Shown here piece by piece: positions 6,391 to 11,659 of a DNA stretch of 11,751 nucleotides. Each line of letters starts with the position of its first letter. The stretch's first letter is position 1. The position numbers were made by a program, and so were the translations under genes. The stretch comes from Bacillota bacterium (GTDB lineage: Bacteria; Bacillota; UBA4882; UBA8346). The notes under the pieces were generated by a model. It made no database searches. It was not told the origin of the DNA and was given only the letters and a program-made list of their open reading frames with translations. The stretch spans positions 1-11,751 of the forward strand of contig JAEZKW010000220.1 in assembly GCA_023415375.1 (NCBI GenBank). The letters run 5' to 3'.

Positions 6391-7224
6391 ATGTTGGAAC
6401 TCCCTGAAGCGACAGTAGTTTCGGAACAAATTAATAAAACCATACAAGACAAACGGATTATGAACGTGAATACCAACCATTCACCTCACAAGTTCGCCTG
6501 GTTTTATGGTGATACGCAGAATTATCATAAACTTCTTACTGAAAAGCTCATTGAAGGAGCAACTGCCTGTGGGGGAATGGTTGAAATCAGCGCCGGTGAT
6601 GCGCGGATCCTTTTAGGTGATGGAGTCGGGTTACGGTATTATGCCGCCGGTGAAAAGTTGCCGGATAAGCATCAATTACAAATTGAGTTCGACGATTTTT
6701 CGTCACTGGTAGGTTCGGTGCAGATGTATGGCGGTCTTTGGGCTTTCCCGGATGGTCGATTTGATAATCCCTATTATCAGTTGGCAAAGCAAAAAATCTC
6801 CCCTCTCAATGAACAATTTGATTATGTTTATTTCTGTTCGCTCCTAGAGAATGAGAAGCTCAAAGCTAAATCTTTATCGGCTAAAGCCTTTCTTGCCACT
6901 GAGCAACGCATACCCGGGCTTGGTAATGGAGTTTTGCAGGATATTTTATGGACCGCCCGAATCCACCCAAAACGGAAAATGGCTTCCTTATCAGAAGAGG
7001 AATTGAATAATATGTTCAAGGCGGTTAAATCGGTGCTTTCCGAAATGACGGCAAGCGGCGGCCGGGATACTGAGAAGGATTTGTATGGCTGTCCCGGGGG
7101 ATATAAAACCATTCTTAGTAAAAATACTGTAGACAAGCCTTGCCCGGTATGCGGGACGGTAATCAGGAAAGAAGCATTTTTAGGGGGTAGTATTTATTAT
7201 TGCGGAGGGTGTCAGAGATTATAA
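6391..7224 (+). CDS. Fpg/Nei-family DNA glycosylase-like protein lacking the N-terminal proline
   Basis: This 277-residue protein has the family start MLELPEA, the helix-two-turn-helix block RIPGLGNGVLQDILW (173-187) and a C-terminal zinc finger with C251, C254, C271 and C274. Classical Fpg/Nei enzymes excise oxidised bases using Pro after the initiator Met as nucleophile and an Arg in the zinc-finger hairpin. Here that Pro is Leu and the Arg position reads GGS (265-267). E3 and the DNA-binding folds are kept. Because Met-Leu is usually not trimmed, the free amine would be on Met. Activity may be altered or lost. I recall similar 'endonuclease VIII' proteins with the same changes, so this is probably a subfamily rather than a mutation. 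A strong GGAGG site lies 9 nt before the ATG. Confidence 0.88.
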   Translation: MLELPEATVVSEQINKTIQDKRIMNVNTNHSPHKFAWFYGDTQNYHKLLTEKLIEGATACGGMVEISAGDARILLGDGVGLRYYAAGEKLPDKHQLQIEFDDFSSLVGSVQMYGGLWAFPDGRFDNPYYQLAKQKISPLNEQFDYVYFCSLLENEKLKAKSLSAKAFLATEQRIPGLGNGVLQDILWTARIHPKRKMASLSEEELNNMFKAVKSVLSEMTASGGRDTEKDLYGCPGGYKTILSKNTVDKPCPVCGTVIRKEAFLGGSIYYCGGCQRL

Positions 7225-8115
7225 ATGATAAGCTTTATCTCCGCCAAAACTATTATTAGTCATACTGCCCACCCGGAAACCTGGTTTGGCAATACCTATA
7301 ATATGAATATCTACCGTGGTTGTTGCCACGGTTGTATTTACTGTGATTCCCGCAGCAATTGTTATCAGCTTGAGAATTTTGATGAAATCGTAGCCAAAGA
7401 AAATGCGCTGGTAATCATTGAGGAAGAACTGAAAAGTAAGAGAAGGAAAGGAGTAATCGGCACCGGAGCAATGAGTGATCCCTATAATCCGCACGAAACT
7501 GAGCACCGGTTAACTGAAGGGGCTTTGAAACTCATCGACCGCTATGGTTTCGGTGTTAATATCATCACGAAGAGCGACATGGTGATTCGCGATATTGATT
7601 TATTGAAACGAATTAACTTACATGCTCCGGTGGGAATCGGAATTACAATTACTATAGCGGATGATGATTTGGCAAGCCGGATTGAACCGGTGGCTCCGGT
7701 GTCTTCCCGGCGTTTTGCGGCCATTCGAAATCTGACTGATCATGAGATCTATGCCGGTATTTTGATGACTCCGATTTTGCCTTTTATTTCCGATAATGTG
7801 GAAAATATCTTAACTATCGTAAGACTGGCAGCAGAAAACGGAGCCAAATTTATCTATCCGTCATTTGGCATGACTCTGAGGGATGGGCAACGTGAGTATT
7901 TTTACCGGGCCCTTGATAAACTTTATCCAGGAATGAAGCAGAAATATATTAAGAACTTTGGTAATTCTTATCAATGCTTGTCGCCAGATCATCAAAACCT
8001 ATACAAGATATTTCGTCGGGAGTGTGAATACTGGGGCATTGCATACGAAATGCCGGATATCATTCAAGGAATTCATAACAGCGCTGGGAGAAGACAGTTG
8101 GAACTTGGATTTTAA
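7225..8115 (+). CDS. SPL-family radical SAM protein
   Basis: This 296-residue enzyme has the radical SAM cluster motif RGCCHGCIYC, with Cys 33, 37 and 40 in a CX3CX2C arrangement that binds a 4Fe-4S cluster. It also has GTGAMSDPYNPHE and NIITKSDMVIRDIDLL, which mark the spore-photoproduct-lyase-like group. Real spore photoproduct lyase repairs UV-induced thymine dimers in spores, but this homologue lacks clear SplB-specific features and its substrate is unknown. The ATG directly follows the stop of the Nei-like gene (TAAATG) with GGAGGG 15 nt upstream inside that gene, so translational coupling is likely. The pairing suggests a joint role in DNA repair or base modification. A weak hairpin follows the gene. 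Confidence 0.9.
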   Translation: MISFISAKTIISHTAHPETWFGNTYNMNIYRGCCHGCIYCDSRSNCYQLENFDEIVAKENALVIIEEELKSKRRKGVIGTGAMSDPYNPHETEHRLTEGALKLIDRYGFGVNIITKSDMVIRDIDLLKRINLHAPVGIGITITIADDDLASRIEPVAPVSSRRFAAIRNLTDHEIYAGILMTPILPFISDNVENILTIVRLAAENGAKFIYPSFGMTLRDGQREYFYRALDKLYPGMKQKYIKNFGNSYQCLSPDHQNLYKIFRRECEYWGIAYEMPDIIQGIHNSAGRRQLELGF

Positions 8116-8123
8116 CAGGGTTT

Positions 8124-8141
8124 GACTCTCAAAATCGAGTC
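8124..8141 (+). terminator. weak possible terminator after the radical SAM gene
   Basis: GACTC (8124-8128) and GAGTC (8137-8141) form a 5-bp stem with an 8-nt loop, 9 bp after the stop codon. The following sequence is T-rich but not a run, so this is a weak candidate. Confidence 0.3.
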
Positions 8142-8445
8142 TTCATAATTTATTGGGCAATGAAAGATTCTTAATCGACAATTACGGAATAACATCATTT
8201 TCACTGCCAAGACTCCATCATCCTTATGAATAATCCTTTACTAAGATTATTTTAACAAAGTCTGTAAATTGAAGCATTATTAAAAGAATTTTATTTTTTC
8301 ATGGAGAAAGTTTGAGTGTCGGAGTCGTCAATTGTGACCGATTTTCGCCAGAAAAAAATTTTGGTCTCCCCATGGTGGTTTACAGTGGATTTTTTATTGA
8401 TTGGAGTAACTACAATACTGGCATTGGGGAAATATCATTGAAACT
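8142..8445. other. intergenic stretch with no convincing gene
   Basis: About 300 bp of AT-rich DNA lies between the plus-strand radical SAM gene and the convergent XRE gene. A frame of 45 codons opens at TTG 8312 after GGAGAAAG and ends at 8449, overlapping the XRE gene tail by 4 bp. It resembles no family I know and may be a remnant. I see no RNA gene, strong hairpin or repeat here. Confidence 0.5.
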
Positions 8446-8676
8446 TTAACCTCTTCGTTTCTCCGTCCTCCCCAACAAATAATCGGTACTCACATCAAAA
8501 AAATCAGCCAACATAATCAACGTATCAAAATCTGGCTCTCGAATACCTGTCTCATAATGATTGATCGTTCTATTATTCATATGAATAATTTCAGCAAGTT
8601 TTTTTTGAGTTAAGTTATTCTCCTCGCGGAGCTGAACTAATCTTTGGTTAAATATATTTTTTGAAAGGCTTTTCAC
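8446..8676 (-). CDS. small XRE-family transcriptional regulator (copy 1)
   Basis: This 76-residue protein is almost entirely a Cro/C1-type HTH: LVQLREENNLTQKKLAEII (13-31), then NNRTINHYETGIREPDFDTL (recognition helix and conserved E/REP), ending ADFFDVSTDYLLGRT. Such proteins bind operators as dimers. The start is GTG at 8676 with GGAG 7 nt upstream. It follows the second XRE gene by 42 bp on the same strand and is probably in the same transcript. The last 20 residues are nearly identical to those of its neighbour, which points to a tandem duplication with divergence of the front half. The control target is unknown. Length and motif make the call secure. Confidence 0.9.
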   Translation of the reverse strand: MKSLSKNIFNQRLVQLREENNLTQKKLAEIIHMNNRTINHYETGIREPDFDTLIMLADFFDVSTDYLLGRTEKRRG

Positions 8677-8718
8677 CTTTAGACTCCTATTGTCAGACTA
8701 ATTTGTCAAAGGAAACCT

Positions 8719-8943
8719 TTATCCTTTTCGTTTATCCGTTCTTCCTAGCAAATAATCGGTACTTACATCAAAAAAATCAGCAATTTTTACGAGTATAATA
8801 AACTCCGGCTCCCGTTTATTATTTTCATAACGGTGAATGGTAGAAATATCAAGCCCAAGTTGGTTTGAAATATCCTCCTGCTTGAGATTTTTTTCTTTGC
8901 GGAGCAATTTAAATCGGGTGCCGAATGGAGTTTTACCGTCCAT
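8719..8943 (-). CDS. small XRE-family transcriptional regulator (copy 2)
   Basis: This 74-residue Cro/C1-type HTH protein has FKLLRKEKNLKQEDISNQLGLDIS, then TIHRYENNKREPEF and the shared tail ADFFDVSTDYLLGRT. It starts at an ATG with GGAG 7 nt upstream. Two matching palindromes lie immediately upstream (8982-9034) in the promoter region, so it is the natural candidate to bind them and repress its own transcription and that of the opposing promoter. It is the promoter-proximal gene of the two XRE genes. The residues that would read the operator differ from those of copy 1, so the two may bind different sites. Confidence 0.9.
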   Translation of the reverse strand: MDGKTPFGTRFKLLRKEKNLKQEDISNQLGLDISTIHRYENNKREPEFIILVKIADFFDVSTDYLLGRTDKRKG

Positions 8944-8974
8944 AAATAATCTCCTTCAGAAATGGAAATAGGTA

Positions 8975-9004
8975 TTGACAATTTGCCATATTGGCAAGTA
9001 TAAT
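8975..9004 (+). promoter_or_regulatory. perfect-consensus sigma-A promoter facing away from the XRE genes
   Basis: TTGACA (8975-8980) and TATAAT (8999-9004) match both consensus hexamers exactly with an 18-bp spacer. Predicted transcription runs rightward from about 9011 into non-coding, repeat-rich DNA with no ORF. On the minus strand an overlapping -10, TATACT (8997-9002), could serve the XRE genes, though its -35 is poor. Confidence 0.7.
8982..8998. promoter_or_regulatory. operator palindrome 1 (TTGCCA-TAT-TGGCAA)
   Basis: A 6-bp-arm palindrome with a 3-bp centre fills the spacer between the -35 and -10 of the rightward promoter, where a bound repressor would exclude RNA polymerase. Its centre lies 35 bp from that of palindrome 2. 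Confidence 0.7.
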
Positions 9005-9015
9005 AAAAAAGTAAA

Positions 9016-9034
9016 ATTTGCCATTTTGGCAAAT
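9016..9034. promoter_or_regulatory. operator palindrome 2 (ATTTGCCA-TTT-TGGCAAAT)
   Basis: A perfect 8-bp-arm palindrome shares the core TTTGCCA/TGGCAA with palindrome 1. It lies just after the predicted start of the rightward transcript and upstream of the XRE genes. Two copies of one core flanking divergent start signals are typical of phage-like repressor control. Confidence 0.75.
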
Positions 9035-9099
9035 ACTAAATTTAAAATTAAGCTATGTCCATATTAATGGTTGATTTAGCATTCCCTTTTAGCTGCTTT

Positions 9100-9168
9100 A
9101 AGGGCTAACCTCCCCTAACCCCTTCTCAAGGAGGGGAATTAAAGACTGATATGCGGGGGCACCCCGCA
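9100..9168. repeat. GC-rich hairpin-forming intergenic repeats
   Basis: CCCCT (9112-9116) can pair with AGGGG (9132-9136) in a CCTCCCCTAACCCC-type motif that I recall as a common dispersed repeat in several genomes. Next to it TGCGGGG-GCA-CCCCGCA (9152-9168) forms a 7-bp, very GC-rich hairpin. No coding frame is present. Either hairpin could stop the rightward transcript, although no T-run follows. Confidence 0.5.
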
Positions 9169-9170
9169 CC

Positions 9171-9426
9171 CAATGTCATCAGGTTAAGCTAACATAAAAT
9201 GGAAAATGTATACTAAATGCTTCGTTATCAATCCGCGGGTTAAAACCACACGGCTGGCTTAGTACCATCCGGTTAAAACCGGATCAAAAAAATTTGGCAG
9301 GTTGTGATTTTTGATTTTAACCCCATTCATGGGGTTTGCTTTATAGCAGCCGTGTGTTTTAACACGCGGGTTGGCAATCATCGGATAACAAATAGCAATC
9401 ATTGGCAACATAACCTGACGACATTG
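9171..9426. mobile_element. MITE-like element with 16-bp terminal inverted repeats
   Basis: CAATGTCATCAGGTTA (9171-9186) and TAACCTGACGACATTG (9411-9426) are inverted copies matching at 15 of 16 positions. The trinucleotide ACC occurs directly outside both ends (9168-9170 and 9427-9429), a possible 3-bp target duplication. The 256-bp interior has no ORF, so it could only move with a transposase supplied from elsewhere. It contains the nested inverted repeat described separately. The family is not identified. Confidence 0.55.
9233..9370. repeat. nested REP-like inverted repeat with internal hairpins
   Basis: The 24-nt arms 9233-9256 and 9347-9370 are inverted copies differing by a one-base shift and one mismatch; the shared core is CAGCCGTGTG plus TTTTAAC. 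Inside lie ATCCGGTT-AA-AACCGGAT (9267-9284), followed by a run of A, and AACCCC-ATTCAT-GGGGTT (9319-9336). GGTTAAAACC recurs as a theme. The pattern resembles REP-type elements mobilised by TnpA_REP transposases, but that is inference. Confidence 0.55.
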
Positions 9427-9451
9427 ACCGCCGGCCCAGCTTCACTTCAAA

Positions 9452-10789
9452 TCATAAAGTACTCTCCTTGTTAATTTGTTCCCATTTAGCAGCAATAAAT
9501 GCTGCCAATTTTTCCGCCGTATCACTATTTAGGGGCATAACGCGGCCATAACACCGGTGATAGACCAAATAAGACCACAGTACCTCATACCCACCTTTTT
9601 CATATTCCTCTTCGGTTGGAAGGTAGCCCTCAATACCGTTTGTATATCCTCCAAAATAAAGAAATCTATTATCGACCCTTTGTGAAATATTAAGCGCGGT
9701 TTCACACATCACCTCATTGGCAACACCGCACCAACAGCCCTCATTTAATATAAAGAACTGTACTTCAATCTCCGTTCTCTGCTGACTGATTTTATTCATA
9801 TGCAGTTTTTTTACTTCAGCTATCCAACTTGTTCCATCAATACCGGCTTCCCTCGATGCTTCATCCGCTATTTCCCCGGCCCGTTTCATTGTTGGCACAT
9901 CAGCGAAAAAGGTTTTTCTCTCTGAAAACATATCGACTCTGTATACTGGTTCTGGAGCTAGGCTTTCAATGATTGCCCCGACGGCATCATCAATTTTGGT
10001 TGCCATTTTATTTAATGCATCCATACTTTCCTCGAACCGTTTCTTTAGTATATTGGCTTCCTTTATAGCCGTAGCCTCATAGGGATGCTCTTCCATAAAA
10101 ACTGCATCCGAGTGTTGATATTTAGGCCTAACGTTACCGGATGCGCCTTGAGTCATCATGACTCTGCAACCATACTTATTCTCCAACAATTCTCTGGTTA
10201 CCCCGAAAAAATCGGCAGAGATAAGATAATTATCGCTGGTTAAAACATTGGCATGGGCTGTGACTCTTAAAAAAATCAATCTTAATTGATTCGTAATCGC
10301 ATCACTGATTTTCAGTACCCCGATCCTCCTGTCCAGTTGACCGTTTTGGTTTCTTCTATTTACTCCAATATCGGCTTTTACAATACCCCAAACGGCCTTA
10401 ACAGGCGAAAGTGTCTTAATTGCCTTATCGATTCCCTCTAATATTTGCGTACAAACAAAATTAAAATATGCTTTTTCTTTAGCGGCATCAGGAGCTGAAT
10501 GAGTATGAGAAAAACATACCATCACTTTTTCCTGGCTTATATGAAGCTTTTTGGCAATGGCCTCACGCAATATTTGGGACAGTTCAACCGTAAAGCCTAT
10601 ACTATCAATGGTGATAATACAGGATTTTTTTGTTTGATCATCCCAGATCGCGATCTGGGCAATTAATTTATCAAGGATTCCTTTGGAAAAATTATCCACG
10701 CGAACAAAACCTACGAGTTCCATGGAGCCTACTGGTGTAATATCTACTTCTGCGAATCCCAACTGGACTTCGGCTTTTACTGTATTCAT
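9452..10789 (-). CDS. ceramidase N-terminal-domain-type metallohydrolase, short form
   Basis: This 445-residue protein has the start block GFAEVDITPVGSMELVGF, the zinc motif SHTHSAPD (H95, H97), TAHANVL (H179), SADFFGVTRELLE and TQGASGNVRP. These match the N-terminal catalytic domain of neutral/alkaline ceramidases, which cleave N-acyl sphingosine. Full ceramidases are about 650-700 residues and add a C-terminal domain that is absent here. There is no signal peptide either, so a different amide or sugar-linked substrate in the cytoplasm is likely. The ATG at 10789 is preferred (AGAGGT 7 nt upstream) over a longer frame from 10813. It reads as a single-gene unit ending 26 bp before the MITE-like element. 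Confidence 0.85.
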   Translation of the reverse strand: MNTVKAEVQLGFAEVDITPVGSMELVGFVRVDNFSKGILDKLIAQIAIWDDQTKKSCIITIDSIGFTVELSQILREAIAKKLHISQEKVMVCFSHTHSAPDAAKEKAYFNFVCTQILEGIDKAIKTLSPVKAVWGIVKADIGVNRRNQNGQLDRRIGVLKISDAITNQLRLIFLRVTAHANVLTSDNYLISADFFGVTRELLENKYGCRVMMTQGASGNVRPKYQHSDAVFMEEHPYEATAIKEANILKKRFEESMDALNKMATKIDDAVGAIIESLAPEPVYRVDMFSERKTFFADVPTMKRAGEIADEASREAGIDGTSWIAEVKKLHMNKISQQRTEIEVQFFILNEGCWCGVANEVMCETALNISQRVDNRFLYFGGYTNGIEGYLPTEEEYEKGGYEVLWSYLVYHRCYGRVMPLNSDTAEKLAAFIAAKWEQINKESTL

Positions 10790-10824
10790 AGTCTTACCTC
10801 TTTTCTGTTCCAATGATTTATTTC

Positions 10825-10852
10825 ATTTTAAGGATAGCAGACCTTTTTGCAA
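10825..10852 (-). promoter_or_regulatory. candidate promoter of the ceramidase-like gene
   Basis: On the minus strand TTGCAA (10847-10852), a 16-bp spacer and TAAAAT (10825-10830) sit about 36 bp before the start codon, predicting a short leader that includes the AGAGGT site. Confidence 0.45.
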
Positions 10853-10889
10853 TATTAAATACACCACTTGGTCCTGTTTTGTTTTTTAC

Positions 10890-10920
10890 AAAAGAAATGA
10901 GGGCTACATACTCGCAGCCC
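10890..10920 (-). terminator. intrinsic terminator after the CD3324-family gene
   Basis: On the minus strand GGGCTGC pairs with GTAGCCC (10901-10920, one G-U pair, 6-nt loop), and a T-rich tract TCATTTCTTTTG follows. It starts 7 bp after the CD3324-family stop codon. Confidence 0.6.
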
Positions 10921-10927
10921 CCAAAGA

Positions 10928-11191
10928 TCACTTTTTATATATTATTTTTCGAATTGCATAAACCGATAAACCGAAAATGTTCGAAAGTTTCTCCATAGAA
11001 GTACCGTTTCTATACTTTTCGATGATCTCCATATTCCTTTTTTGGATCTCATTACGGTAGCCTGATAATTCTCCCCAATTTCTATGGCATCCTTTCTTCA
11101 TCGGAATATAGATATATTCTCCCTGGATATAGTTTTGTAATTCATCAACCAGAGAATCCGGTAATATCAGATTCGCATTAATATATTTCAT
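10928..11191 (-). CDS. CD3324 family protein, small HTH-containing
   Basis: This 87-residue protein begins MKYINANLILPDSLVDELQ, has GEYIYIP (24-30), then NWGE..GYR (39-46) and ends with an HTH-like segment TSMEKLSNIFGLSVYAIRKII (65-85). I recognise this as the CD3324 family, common in Clostridia and of unknown function. The terminal segment resembles a resolvase- or sigma-type HTH, so DNA binding is possible. The ATG has AAGGAGT 8 nt upstream. It is followed by its own terminator and looks monocistronic. No membrane segment is present. Confidence 0.88.
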   Translation of the reverse strand: MKYINANLILPDSLVDELQNYIQGEYIYIPMKKGCHRNWGELSGYRNEIQKRNMEIIEKYRNGTSMEKLSNIFGLSVYAIRKIIYKK

Positions 11192-11254
11192 GCAAGCTCA
11201 CTCCTTGATATTAAATAATCAAGTAGCAAAACCGGCACAAATCGGCGACTTGAA

Positions 11255-11377
11255 GCTGTCTCAAAAGTAGTTTAAAATCAATGAGATATACAATATATTG
11301 CTTCAATAAATCAGCGCCTATATGTTGTAATAACTCTATCATTTGCGCATGGCGCGCAATTTCTTTTTTAAGACAGC
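11255..11377. mobile_element. short IS-end-like element (possible MITE)
   Basis: GCTGTCTCAAAA (11255-11266) and TTTTAAGACAGC (11366-11377) are inverted copies matching at 11 of 12 positions, 123 bp apart; CCCC follows the right copy. GGGGCTGTCTCAAAA-type ends are familiar from several insertion-sequence families such as IS1182. No transposase is present, so this is either a MITE or a solo remnant. Confidence 0.45.
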
Positions 11378-11381
11378 CCCA

Positions 11382-11456
11382 TTACTCCATGCAAACGTCG
11401 CCAAAACTTACCGGCCTTGCATGGAGTCGTACATCTTGTATTTGTTCAGTATTCAT
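11382..11456 (-). CDS. possible 24-residue peptide or gene-start fragment
   Basis: An ATG at 11456 with GGGGGA 6 nt upstream opens a 24-codon frame (MNTEQIQDVRLHARP...) ending at TAA 11382-11384, just outside the IS-end-like element. After the stop the same frame stays open for about 57 codons through that element. It may be the start of a gene broken by the insertion, or chance. No family is recognised. Confidence 0.25.
   Translation of the reverse strand: MNTEQIQDVRLHARPVSFGDVCME
11384..11427. repeat. 11-bp perfect inverted repeat
   Basis: ACTCCATGCAA (11384-11394) and TTGCATGGAGT (11417-11427) are perfect inverted copies around a 22-nt loop. They lie inside the short minus-strand ORF, which argues against ordinary coding use of that stretch. 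No T-run follows on either strand. Confidence 0.5.
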
Positions 11457-11522
11457 GCTTCATCCCCCTAATTTAATCCAGTTACGGACCCATTATAGAA
11501 TTAAGGAACAACAAAGATTCCA

Positions 11523-11600
11523 ACCACGAAGAGCACGAAGGTCTCGAAGAAAATCAAAGACAGAATTCTTCGTCTTTGTACTCTTCGTGTCCTTCGTGGT
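11523..11600. repeat. CCACGAAG-type palindromic repeat
   Basis: ACCACGAAGAGCACGAAG (11523-11540) is inverted at CTTCGTGTCCTTCGTGGT (11583-11600), with 16 of 18 positions matching. An inner pair CAAAGAC/GTCTTTG (11555-11561, 11572-11578) lies around a central GAATTC. It could fold into one long hairpin of 78 nt. I recall CCACGAAG-rich palindromes as dispersed repeats in many bacterial genomes; their origin is not settled. Confidence 0.65.
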
Positions 11601-11659
11601 GAATCGTTCCATAAAGCAATTTTCATCGTTAAGCTTACCATGGCAGGCCGGGGTGAGGA

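Larger units (their letters stand above)
11192..11659. other. repeat-rich, largely non-coding stretch
   Basis: About 470 bp lies between the LpxB-like gene tail and the CD3324-family gene. It holds an IS-end-like element (11255-11377), an 11-bp inverted repeat (11384-11427), a short minus-strand ORF (11382-11456) and a CCACGAAG palindrome (11523-11600). A plus-strand open frame of 131 codons crosses these repeats but has repeat-derived composition and no family resemblance, so I do not call it a gene. Confidence 0.6.

Noticed and set aside
8312..8449. 45-codon plus-strand frame with GGAGAAAG before TTG
   Set aside because: The start codon is weak, no homologue is recognised and it overlaps the XRE gene tail; mentioned only in the intergenic entry.
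8690..8709. TTGACA-like -35 between the two XRE genes on the minus strand
   Set aside because: No -10 lies at 16-18 bp, and the short 42-bp gap suits cotranscription.
8982..9034. CRISPR-like repeat pair
   Set aside because: Only two short palindromes with a common core and no spacer periodicity; they are better read as operators.
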